This document shows, in pieces, positions 1 to 7,076 of a stretch of 64,000 nt of DNA. The notes beneath the pieces are model-generated. The model was not told the origin of the DNA and made no database searches. It saw only the letters and a list, made by a program, of their open reading frames with translations. The DNA lies in contig JAKALA010000005.1 of NCBI GenBank assembly GCA_021813325.1, positions 1 to 64,000 of the forward strand, read 5' to 3'. The translations under genes and the position numbers were made by a program. Position 1 is the first letter of the stretch. Every line of letters begins with the position of its first letter. The DNA comes from a bacterium. Its GTDB lineage: Bacteria > Verrucomicrobiota > Verrucomicrobiia > Limisphaerales > UBA11358.

Positions 1-99
1 TAGAGCGTCTTGTAATTTCCACTCACGTTCACCACCCCGTTCGTCCCCACCGTCAGCGCCCCGCCCATATCCCCCCCGCTCCAGTTCAATACCCCGCCG
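1..99 (-). repeat. Copy A of a 99-bp exact direct repeat inside the repeat protein gene
   Basis: These 99 bases match 814-912 base for base. The distance between copies is 813 bp, exactly 271 codons, so both copies are read in the same frame. The match may continue beyond the left edge. Confidence 0.9.
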
Positions 100-1193
100 T
101 CTCGCACCAGCGAGGTGCCCCCTAAACTGCCCCCGCTCCAGTTCACCACCACGCCGTTCGTCACATCCAGGCCGCTGTTGATGCTGCCCCCGTTCCAGTT
201 CAGCACCGACCCGCTCGTCAATTGCAAGCCGCCGGCCACGCCGTTGTTCACCGTCAACACGCCGCTCACCACATAGCTGCCGCTCAATCCGCCGCTTGTC
301 ACCAAATTCGTAATCGTGCCGCCTTGAAAATTTGTGCCCAACACCAGCGTCCCCCCGTTCAACCCCAGGTTCGCCAGCACATCATCCACCAACACCAGCG
401 TTCCACCCGTAAACCGGTTCGTCCCCAAACCCCCAAACACCGGCACCACCGGGTTCGTGTAACTAAACGTCCCCCCGTTCAAATTCATCACCGCTCCCGC
501 CCCCGCCGTCGTCGCCCCCGCCAGCACCCCGCCGCTGTTGAAGTTCACCGTCCCCTGCAACACATTCACCAACCCGCTGTTGTTGAACGGTAAATTCATG
601 CTCGTAATCCCGCTCCCGCTCGTCTTCCGAAACTCCCCGTAATTGTAAAAGGTTTCCCCGTTGTTCCAGTAGTGATCAAATCCCTGGTCGCTCTGGCAGT
701 CCCACAACGCTCCCGGCTCATTATAGACCGACCCCAGCCACGAACTCCCGTTCCACGCACATCGCAGCCCACCGCCGCTCCACGTCACCACCCCGTAATT
801 CGTCAACACATTGTAGAGCGTCTTGTAATTTCCACTCACGTTCACCACCCCGTTCGTCCCCACCGTCAGCGCCCCGCCCATATCCCCCCCGCTCCAGTTC
901 AATACCCCGCCGGCACCAATGGTCAAGAGCGTTCCGTTCAAGCTGCCACCGGTCCAATTCATCTGTCCGTTAATGGTGACGGGAGCGGTAAGGTTGGGGT
1001 TGCCGGAACTGATGTTGATGATGTCGTTCGTGGCGGGAACCCCCGCCGGCACCCAGTTGGTTGGATTATACCAGTCCGAACTGGCCGAACCGCTCCAAGT
1101 CTTGTTGACCTGCGCGGAAAGCGAAAAAACGCAAGTAAATAACGACATAAAGAGACACCAATGAAGCGCCCATTTTCTGAATACCTTCGTCAT
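1..1193 (-). CDS. Secreted repeat-rich (beta-helix/autotransporter-like) protein, N-terminal part
   Basis: An open frame of 397 codons starts at ATG 1191-1193 and runs off the left edge without a stop. The first 28 residues look like a signal peptide: basic MTKVFRKW, a hydrophobic stretch, then SLSAQ before the mature VNKTWSG. The rest is rich in Gly, Asn, Thr and Val, with recurring phrases of the type LNWSGG-(D/S)-(M/L/I)GG and VVNVSGN. Such short repeats are typical of right-handed beta-helix passenger domains and of verrucomicrobial autotransporter-associated repeat proteins, so an exported surface role is inferred. The C-terminus, which would show a beta-barrel or sorting signal, lies outside the window. 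It is separated from the kinase gene upstream by 247 bases, so it is probably its own transcription unit. The start is well supported by the signal peptide; the function is not established. Confidence 0.75.
   Translation of the reverse strand, partial: MTKVFRKWALHWCLFMSLFTCVFSLSAQVNKTWSGSASSDWYNPTNWVPAGVPATNDIINISSGNPNLTAPVTINGQMNWTGGSLNGTLLTIGAGGVLNWSGGDMGGALTVGTNGVVNVSGNYKTLYNVLTNYGVVTWSGGGLRCAWNGSSWLGSVYNEPGALWDCQSDQGFDHYWNNGETFYNYGEFRKTSGSGITSMNLPFNNSGLVNVLQGTVNFNSGGVLAGATTAGAGAVMNLNGGTFSYTNPVVPVFGGLGTNRFTGGTLVLVDDVLANLGLNGGTLVLGTNFQGGTITNLVTSGGLSGSYVVSGVLTVNNGVAGGLQLTSGSVLNWNGGSINSGLDVTNGVVVNWSGGSLGGTSLVRDGGVLNWSGGDMGGALTVGTNGVVNVSGNYKTL
814..912 (-). repeat. Copy B of the 99-bp exact direct repeat
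   Basis: This is identical to 1-99. It encodes the segment from VLNWSGGDMGG through VVNVSGNYKTL. Sequence on the high-coordinate side (913 onward) differs from the corresponding bases at 100 onward, so that edge of the duplicated unit is inside the window. Confidence 0.9.
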
Positions 1194-1440
1194 ATATCAC
1201 CTCAATGAATTTTATTGTTTAACTCAACTCCTGAATGAAGCTATTGATTCAGGAATTTCTATTCACTTCAAGACAATAAATCATTCAGAAGTATGAATTA
1301 AATTTAACCGACAAGCCTCCACCAACGAATTGATCAAAGCAGAGAAAAGGCAGAGTTATGACCAGCCCCGCTCAAATTAACCAACCCCAATTTTCCCGGT
1401 CAAGATTTCCCAGAGAAGTTACAAAACTGCGAGCAGTCTA
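1194..1440. other. AT-rich intergenic region with a stem-loop
   Basis: This 247-bp gap is much more AT-rich than its flanks. It contains a perfect 8-bp inverted repeat, 1229-1236 with 1247-1254 (TCCTGAAT / ATTCAGGA, 10-base loop), in the 5' region of the repeat protein gene, 36 bases before its ATG. I could not pick a convincing promoter. The region must also hold the end of the kinase operon transcript. Confidence 0.4.
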
Positions 1441-3753
1441 TCAGGCGGCTGCCTTGGTGAGCGTGGCGACTTCACTTTTTTCCGCCAGTTTTTCGGTGAC
1501 CATTTTGGCGGCGTCATGCATGTCGTAGGGCTTGGCCAGGATGCTGGCCTGGCACTGCTCGATGCGCGCATAGGTTTCGTCGTCCAAGAACCCGGAAGCG
1601 AGGATGAATTTGGTTCTCGGCCATCGTTTGGAAATGGCCTCGATCAATTCGAGTCCGGTCATGTTCGGCATGTTGTAGTCGGTGAATACCAAGTCCACCG
1701 GCTCGACGGATTCTTCCAGCACCTTGAGGGCTTGCTGGCCGCTGCTGGCAACCAGAACTTTGAGTCCGGTCATTTGCAGGAATTTCTGGGTGAAATCCCG
1801 CAACAAATCCACGTCATCCACCACGAGCACGCGCCCCTTGCCGTGGGCCAGTTTCACTTCAACCTGCGGCGGCACCGGCGCCAACTGCTCCGCCACCAGC
1901 GGCAGATAAAGATGAAAGGTCGTGCCGGAACCGGGCGCGCTTTCCACCTCGATAAATCCGCCCGCCTCCTCAGCCACGCGTTTGACAATCGGCAGGCCCA
2001 GACCAGTTCCCTTGCCATTTTCCTTGGTGGTGAAGAAAGGCTCGAAGATTCGGGGCAGGATATGCGACGGAATGCCACAGCCAGTGTCGCCCACGCTGCA
2101 ACGGGCGTAGGAAACTCCCGCCGGCAGGTTGTGGCTGGCGATTTGTTCGGTCGTGGGTTCCACAATGACGTTGGTCAAGGTCAGACGTCCGCCATCCGGC
2201 ATGGCGTCCTGGGCGTTGACGCACAAATTCACAAGCGCCTGACTGGCTTTGGTGGGATCTATTTTCACCCGAATCGGCTTGGCCGTCGGGTTCAATTCCA
2301 CGGTCACATTGCCGCGCAGGGTTCGTTTGGCCAGGTGATTGGCCTCTTTGATCACCTTGTTCAAATCCAGCACCATGCGGCGTTCGTCGGAAACGCGGCT
2401 GAAGGAAAGCAACTGCTGGGTGATTTCCGCGGCCCGGATCGCCGCCATGTCCACGCGCTGCAAGCCATGACGCAAAGGCGTGCCTTCCGGCGCCTGCATC
2501 AGCGCCAGACTGGTGTGCCCGCGGATGACTTGCAGCAGATTATTAAAATCATGCGCCACGCCGGCGGCCAGGGTGCCGATGATTTCCATCTTCTGCGATT
2601 GGAACAACTGGTTTTGAAGTTCGTAATGCCGGGTCTGATCGGAAATATTGCAAATCAAGCCGCGCGTTTGCGAGGCATTGATCCAGGGAGAAATTTTCAC
2701 CAGCCAATGCTGGCCGTCCGAAGCGTGATAATGATGGTCCTGCGCCTTGCCCGTGTTGACAACTTCCGTGAAAGCCGTCATCAACTCCACCCGCCGCGCC
2801 GGGTCGGGGACATAGTCCAAGAGCGATTTGCCGATTTGCGGAGCGCCATTCAAACGGAGGCCGCCATGTTCGGTCGAGAAATGCCGCCAGCCTTCGTTGG
2901 CGTGGGTGATGCGAAACACCGGGTCGAGCGTGTAAACCGCCATGTCCAGCGATTGCAAAATGCTTTGGGCAAAATCGCGTTCCGCCCGCAATTCTTCCTG
3001 CAAACGCAGGCGCATCGTAATATCGCGTTCCGACACGACATAGCCCATGAACCGTCCGGCGATGTCCGAAATGGGCGAAATGGTGGATTCGACGTGATAA
3101 TTTTCGCCGTTGCGGCGCTGGTTGACGAATTCACCGATCCACTCGCGCCCCTGGCTGACGCGCTCGCGATAGGCATTCACCTTGGCCAGTTCAAACGGCG
3201 CCCGCAAAAATTCATCTGAGCGGCCCAACACTTCCTCCAAGCTGTAGCCGGTTGCCGTTTGAAACGCCGGGTTCACAAACGTAATCCGCAAATCGGCATC
3301 CGTGACCAAAAACACATCCGGCGTGGCGTCAATGGCGGTGATGAGCCGTTGAATATGCGATTCCAGCCGGAGGCGATGGCCGGAATCCCGAAAGACGATC
3401 AAGGCAAAACCGCCCTGCAACGCCACCATTTCCAAGTCCATCAAGGATTGCGGACAGCCCTCGTGAAGCAACAAAACCGAATGCAGTTTCTCCGTGTAGG
3501 AGGGACGTTGCTGCAAAACCCAGCCGACCTTGCGAATGGCCGTGGACGGCAGCAGCTTGAAAACCGAGAAGGATTCCCGGTCCAAATCGATCTTGAGTTT
3601 GAACAGCCGGCGGGCCTGTTTGTTGATATGCACGGCGGTGCCATCGGCGCGGCAGACCATTTTGGCCTCGACCGAGGCCTCGAAGAGATTGGCCCACCAC
3701 TGGCCGGCAAACTCGTCCTTAAATGCTGGTTTTTGATCGGAAAAATCGTTCAT
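1441..3753 (-). CDS. Hybrid PAS-sensor histidine kinase with C-terminal receiver
   Basis: This is a 770-residue soluble hybrid histidine kinase with no obvious membrane segment. The N-terminal ~140 residues look PAS-like. A PAS/PAC unit follows at about 145-265 (TFVNPAFQTATGYSLEEVLG, then a VVSERDIT-type end), then another PAS at about 270-385. The HisKA motif AAGVAHDFNNLLQ carries the phospho-accepting His401. Next come the HATPase N, G1 and G2 boxes (NLCVNAQDAM, DTGCGIP, GKGTGLGLPI). The receiver domain at about 640-755 has VDLVFTDYNMPNMTG with Asp692 and a conserved Lys near ILAKPYD. It is the last gene of the fliD-to-kinase operon, 20 bp after the HD-GYP regulator, which suggests a signalling pair acting on c-di-GMP and motility. 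The input signal is unknown. Confidence 0.9.
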   Translation of the reverse strand: MNDFSDQKPAFKDEFAGQWWANLFEASVEAKMVCRADGTAVHINKQARRLFKLKIDLDRESFSVFKLLPSTAIRKVGWVLQQRPSYTEKLHSVLLLHEGCPQSLMDLEMVALQGGFALIVFRDSGHRLRLESHIQRLITAIDATPDVFLVTDADLRITFVNPAFQTATGYSLEEVLGRSDEFLRAPFELAKVNAYRERVSQGREWIGEFVNQRRNGENYHVESTISPISDIAGRFMGYVVSERDITMRLRLQEELRAERDFAQSILQSLDMAVYTLDPVFRITHANEGWRHFSTEHGGLRLNGAPQIGKSLLDYVPDPARRVELMTAFTEVVNTGKAQDHHYHASDGQHWLVKISPWINASQTRGLICNISDQTRHYELQNQLFQSQKMEIIGTLAAGVAHDFNNLLQVIRGHTSLALMQAPEGTPLRHGLQRVDMAAIRAAEITQQLLSFSRVSDERRMVLDLNKVIKEANHLAKRTLRGNVTVELNPTAKPIRVKIDPTKASQALVNLCVNAQDAMPDGGRLTLTNVIVEPTTEQIASHNLPAGVSYARCSVGDTGCGIPSHILPRIFEPFFTTKENGKGTGLGLPIVKRVAEEAGGFIEVESAPGSGTTFHLYLPLVAEQLAPVPPQVEVKLAHGKGRVLVVDDVDLLRDFTQKFLQMTGLKVLVASSGQQALKVLEESVEPVDLVFTDYNMPNMTGLELIEAISKRWPRTKFILASGFLDDETYARIEQCQASILAKPYDMHDAAKMVTEKLAEKSEVATLTKAAA

Positions 3754-3773
3754 GCGTCAACCACCGGGTGCGA

Positions 3774-5051
3774 TTACCCATAGACGACCAATGACTGTGT
3801 AATCGGCTGAATCCGGTTGTGATTAAGCACTTTTTCAATGTAGGTGGCATTCAGGCGCTGGCCTTCCGGCACCAGCAACAAACCATTCTGAGTATAAACG
3901 CCTTGGGCCAAAACCATGCCCGGACGCAGTTCGGTCAACAACACCTGCCGTTCTTTGCGCGGGATCACCGCCATGACTTGCGCCCGCAAAAACACACGCA
4001 CCGCCTCCGGATCAAAGGCCGTGCCGGATTCCATTTTCACCTTCTCGCTGGCGTCGGAATCGGTCAACCGGCAGGAAGCATAAGCCACCGCCACCGCCAA
4101 GAGCCGCGCCAGCCAGGGAATGTTTTCGCCCATAAGCTGATCGGGATACCCCGCCCCGTCATAACGTTCGTGATGCGCGCGGATGACCTCGCCCACATTT
4201 TTGAGATCGCTCCCAAACGCGGCCAGTTCCTGGCCCAGAATGGGATGTTGCTCGATCAAGGCTTTTTCGGCTTGATCCAGCGAAAGCGGGTCTTCCTGCC
4301 AATGCCGGATGATCTGACGCGGCACGCCCACAAGTCCGATGTCATGCAGCAACGCGCTGGTTTCGAGCACGCGCCGCTCCTCATCGCTCAGTTTGAGCAC
4401 CTGCGCAATGGCCTTGCACAACTGCGCCACGCGCCGGGCCTGGTTGCCCAGCGAGGGATAAAAGGTTTGCATCGTGTGAACGCACAGTTCCATGGACCGG
4501 ACAAAATTGCGTTCCAAGGCGGTGTTCACGTCGGCCAGTTGCCGGTTCTGGCTGGCCACCAGTTGATACTGCTGCTCCAACGAACGGTTCAGCTCCACGA
4601 GTTGTTCGTTCATGGACTGGGTGCTGGCCTGCAACCGGGCGTTCTGACAGATCAGCTCGTAGCGTTGCACGCCATTTTTGATGGTGGCCAGAAATTCCTC
4701 GTGCAGCCAGGGTTTGACCAGAAACCGGAAGATTTCGCCTTTGTTGATGGCGTCGATCACCGTGTTCAGATTGACCACGGCCGTGATCAGCACGCGGGTC
4801 GCGTAAGGCTGGATTTTGCGCGCGCGCCCCAGCAACTCCAGACCGGACATGGCCGGCATGACCTGATCGGAAATGATCATCGAAAAGGTCTGCTGGTTGA
4901 GTTGTTCCAGGGCGGCCAGCGGATCGGCGAAGGCCACGGTCTCGTAGTGGCAACGCCGCAGCGTTTGCTGCAGGGTGGTGAGCATGATGGATTCGTCGTC
5001 CACCACCAAAATGGGAGCGGCCGGATGAGCATTGGTGTCCGGAAGGTTCAT
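3774..5051 (-). CDS. Response regulator with HD-GYP domain (probable c-di-GMP phosphodiesterase)
   Basis: The 425-residue product has an N-terminal receiver domain (ILVVDDE at about 15, phosphorylatable Asp in MIISDQVMPAMSG, Lys in FLVKPW). A coiled-coil linker of about 50 residues follows (SMNEQLVELNRSLEQQ), then an HD-GYP domain. The HD pair is His236-Asp237 in LLHDIGLVGVP, and the signature HHERYDGAGYP is near 293-303. Proteins of this RpfG-like design usually hydrolyse cyclic di-GMP when phosphorylated. Key HD and GYP residues are intact, so activity is expected. It sits 21 bp after the FliT/FlgN-like gene and 20 bp before the hybrid kinase. This links c-di-GMP turnover to the flagellar filament operon and makes the kinase its likely partner. 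Overall type is highly certain; the partnership is inferred. Confidence 0.92.
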   Translation of the reverse strand: MNLPDTNAHPAAPILVVDDESIMLTTLQQTLRRCHYETVAFADPLAALEQLNQQTFSMIISDQVMPAMSGLELLGRARKIQPYATRVLITAVVNLNTVIDAINKGEIFRFLVKPWLHEEFLATIKNGVQRYELICQNARLQASTQSMNEQLVELNRSLEQQYQLVASQNRQLADVNTALERNFVRSMELCVHTMQTFYPSLGNQARRVAQLCKAIAQVLKLSDEERRVLETSALLHDIGLVGVPRQIIRHWQEDPLSLDQAEKALIEQHPILGQELAAFGSDLKNVGEVIRAHHERYDGAGYPDQLMGENIPWLARLLAVAVAYASCRLTDSDASEKVKMESGTAFDPEAVRVFLRAQVMAVIPRKERQVLLTELRPGMVLAQGVYTQNGLLLVPEGQRLNATYIEKVLNHNRIQPITQSLVVYG

Positions 5052-5072
5052 GCCATCACCTTGATCCCATTT

Positions 5073-5465
5073 TTACGACAGCGTGTTCAACGCCGGTGAA
5101 TGGACGCCGCCGTAGGAGCGTTGAATGTGTTTCAAGTTTTGGCCGACCTGGTTGATGGTGGCAAGTTTGGCCCGCATGGCCTGTTGCACCGCCTGGAGCA
5201 ATGTCTGGTTGCGGCGTTCAATGACGATCAGTTCCTGAATGGTTTCCGTCAACGTCCGCTCTTTGCGCGCCACGTCGCCCCCGGATTGGGACCATTCCGC
5301 CCGGACGATTTGGGTCAGACTGGAAACTTGTTTTTGAAGTTGCAGCAGGGCCGCCTGGCAGGCCGCGACCAGACTCCAATTGCCTTCGCCGATGGCTTCG
5401 CCTTCGGCTTCCGCCAGACGACGCCACTCGCGATAGGCATTGGTCAGGTCGCGTTCGGCTTTCAT
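5073..5465 (-). CDS. FliT/FlgN-like small helical protein of the flagellar operon
   Basis: From ATG 5463-5465 the product is 130 residues. An upstream in-frame ATG at 5489 would overlap the end of fliS, so the shorter form MKAERDLTNAYREW is preferred. It is charged and predicted to be almost entirely alpha-helical, with heptad-like stretches (LLQLQKQVSSLTQIV; TLTETIQELIVIERRNQTLL). Its size, helicity and position directly after fliS fit the FliT/FlgN class of export chaperones, which are short helical bundles with poor sequence conservation. No diagnostic motif is visible, so the role is inferred from context only. The gene is 21 bp before the HD-GYP regulator and is almost certainly co-transcribed with fliS. 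Confidence 0.6.
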   Translation of the reverse strand: MKAERDLTNAYREWRRLAEAEGEAIGEGNWSLVAACQAALLQLQKQVSSLTQIVRAEWSQSGGDVARKERTLTETIQELIVIERRNQTLLQAVQQAMRAKLATINQVGQNLKHIQRSYGGVHSPALNTLS

Positions 5466-5473
5466 GGGCGATT

Positions 5474-5908
5474 TTACGCGGTGACACATTCAGCCAGCCG
5501 GCTGGGTTCGCACCGCAAGGGATTTTGATTTTCCAGCATCTGGGCCCAGGCGTTGCGCAGTTCCGTCAGGTGGCGGATGACTTCCTTCACCCCGGACTCG
5601 TCTTTCTTGAAATTGCTTTCCGCGAGGCGGCGGTCAAAATACTCGTAGAGGCGGCGCATGGTGCGGGCAAATTCTCCGCCAGCTTCCAGATTCAATGAAC
5701 CGTTCAATTCGCGGATGATGTCTTGGGCGCGCTGGAGATTATTGTGAATGGTCATGTTGGCTTCCGCCGGATCCGAGTAGGCAAATCCCGGCAAAGACCG
5801 CTCCAACGCCAGCAGCGCCCCCTCGAAGAGCATCAGGATGATTTGTCCGGGCGACGCGGTAAGCGTGGTAATTTGACGGTATGATTTCCATGGATTGGCG
5901 GTTTGCAT
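5474..5908 (-). CDS. fliS: Flagellar secretion chaperone FliS
   Basis: The 144-residue product begins MQTANPWKSYRQITTL and contains the FliS hallmark TASPGQIILMLFEGALLALE, followed by helices including NNLQRAQDIIRELNGSLN and a conserved-type MRRLYEYFDRRLAESN. FliS binds newly made flagellin C-terminal ends in the cytoplasm and delivers them to the flagellar export apparatus. Length is typical (FliS is usually 125-145 residues). It lies between a FlgM-like gene (53 bp upstream) and the FliT/FlgN-like gene, in the same operon as fliD, which is the common fliD-fliS arrangement. Identification is strong from the N-terminal motif. Confidence 0.93.
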   Translation of the reverse strand: MQTANPWKSYRQITTLTASPGQIILMLFEGALLALERSLPGFAYSDPAEANMTIHNNLQRAQDIIRELNGSLNLEAGGEFARTMRRLYEYFDRRLAESNFKKDESGVKEVIRHLTELRNAWAQMLENQNPLRCEPSRLAECVTA

Positions 5909-5961
5909 AGGGAATATGCCTTAAACGAAGACAGATTGTTGCTCCAACGAACCAACTTAAA

Positions 5962-6249
5962 CTAACTCAAATTAGACTGCACGGAAGAGCTGGAATTGCC
6001 GCTAATGGCCAGCAGCTTTGCCACTCGGTCCAACAGATAATCGGGCGGATAGGAAGCGTCAGCAACCAATTGCTTGCCCTTGGCCACGGCCTCCGGCCGG
6101 GGCGCAGAGAGACTGCTCAACTGGCTTTTCAACGAATCCGACGCTGAGAACGATACGGCGGCCGATGCGTCCGGGACCGAAGTCCTCTTGGCCGCCTGCG
6201 GGCTGGATTCCGCTTGCGGAATTCTGCCGGTATTGAACTCTATTTCCAT
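5962..6249 (-). CDS. FlgM-like putative anti-sigma-28 factor
   Basis: ATG 6247-6249 gives a 95-residue protein (MEIEFNTGRIPQ...); a longer frame up to 6315 lacks support. The first half is polar and low complexity (Ser, Ala, Gln), consistent with disorder. The second half has PRPEAVAKGKQLVADASYPP followed by DYLLDRVAKLLA, which resembles the FlgM C-terminus, where an Arg-x-Glu-x-V segment precedes a short helix ending in a hydrophobic LA(x)LL. FlgM holds sigma-28 inactive until the hook is complete and then is exported. Its position beside fliS, and sigma-28-like promoters before the flagellin and che genes, support this. Similarity is weak, so the call is tentative; it could be another small flagellar protein. 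Confidence 0.55.
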   Translation of the reverse strand: MEIEFNTGRIPQAESSPQAAKRTSVPDASAAVSFSASDSLKSQLSSLSAPRPEAVAKGKQLVADASYPPDYLLDRVAKLLAISGNSSSSVQSNLS

Positions 6250-6346
6250 ACGTTTGCTAATTCTGGTGGCAGACCTTTGTCTCCATTTCAGCCAAGGCCT
6301 GCCTACTTGTCTCATCGGCAGACGTGGAGAAAACTTTAATCATTTC

Positions 6347-7072
6347 TCAGCGTGCCGGCAACGTTGCCAGAACCCGGCTGACGGTATATTCCCCAAACTT
6401 TCGGGGGGAATTATCCATTTCCCAAGCTTCTTTTATGCCATCCTGAGCTTGATTCCAATCAAAAATTGAACGCCACTTCGCGGGTTGCTTCCGTTGCAAC
6501 TCCTTGGATACCTGTGGTTGCCTGGCGTCAAAAGACTGATCCGCCGCCCATAAAACTTGGTGCGAACGCACATCCACCAGTTTCAACCGCCACCCCACCG
6601 CCAAAGGCGCATACGCCCGATACTGCGACAACTCCGAAAACAAGACCGCATCGCAACCCGAAATCCGCTGCAAGGCGTCAAAAAAATCGGCAGGCAGTTG
6701 CTCGGTCCCGGTCCAACTGAGCCGTCCAGTCACCCCGCGCAAGTCTTCAGGCGCGATGGGCACCACCTCGAATTTGCCGGTTTTGCCCAGCTCGGCGTTC
6801 AAAATGGGACCCAACGCTTCGCACCCCTGCATCCGATCCGAGGAATCGCTGGCGGTGGCCAAGGGCAACACCGCCACGCGCCGCAGCGTGACCGGCAAAA
6901 CCGACGACAAACTGAACACATTATCCACCGGATTGGAGCAGGCTCCCGGCTCGGCTGAAACCGGAACCAGCAAACAAACCATTAACACCCCAAGCCGCCT
7001 TTGGGTTTTCACCAGCCACCAACAGCGGATCTGATCCGATTTGGCATTAAGTTGATCATTGGCGCGCTGCAT
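6347..7072 (-). CDS. Exported CsgG/TolB-like protein of the flagellar operon
   Basis: The 241-residue product has a hydrophobic export segment near residues 26-42 (RLGVLMVCLLVPVSA) with a Cys soon after (PGACSN). The mature part carries RRVAVLPLATASDSSDRMQG, then a region with GPILNAELGKTGKFEVV. This is the layout of the anticodon-binding-like fold shared by CsgG, FlgO/FlgT-type outer-membrane flagellar proteins and TolB N-domains, in which an inner VxVLPF strand is followed by a helix and an F(e/d)VV strand. It begins 4 bp after the fliD stop codon, which implies translational coupling. A periplasmic or outer-membrane role in flagellar assembly is inferred from context. The exact family cannot be settled by eye. 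Confidence 0.6.
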   Translation of the reverse strand: MQRANDQLNAKSDQIRCWWLVKTQRRLGVLMVCLLVPVSAEPGACSNPVDNVFSLSSVLPVTLRRVAVLPLATASDSSDRMQGCEALGPILNAELGKTGKFEVVPIAPEDLRGVTGRLSWTGTEQLPADFFDALQRISGCDAVLFSELSQYRAYAPLAVGWRLKLVDVRSHQVLWAADQSFDARQPQVSKELQRKQPAKWRSIFDWNQAQDGIKEAWEMDNSPRKFGEYTVSRVLATLPAR

Positions 7073-7076
7073 GTTC

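Noticed and set aside
1516-3219. A 567-codon open frame on the plus strand opposite the hybrid kinase
   Set aside because: It is the antisense shadow of a high-GC gene: composition is His/Gln/Arg-rich, no domain is recognisable, and the opposite strand has clear kinase motifs.
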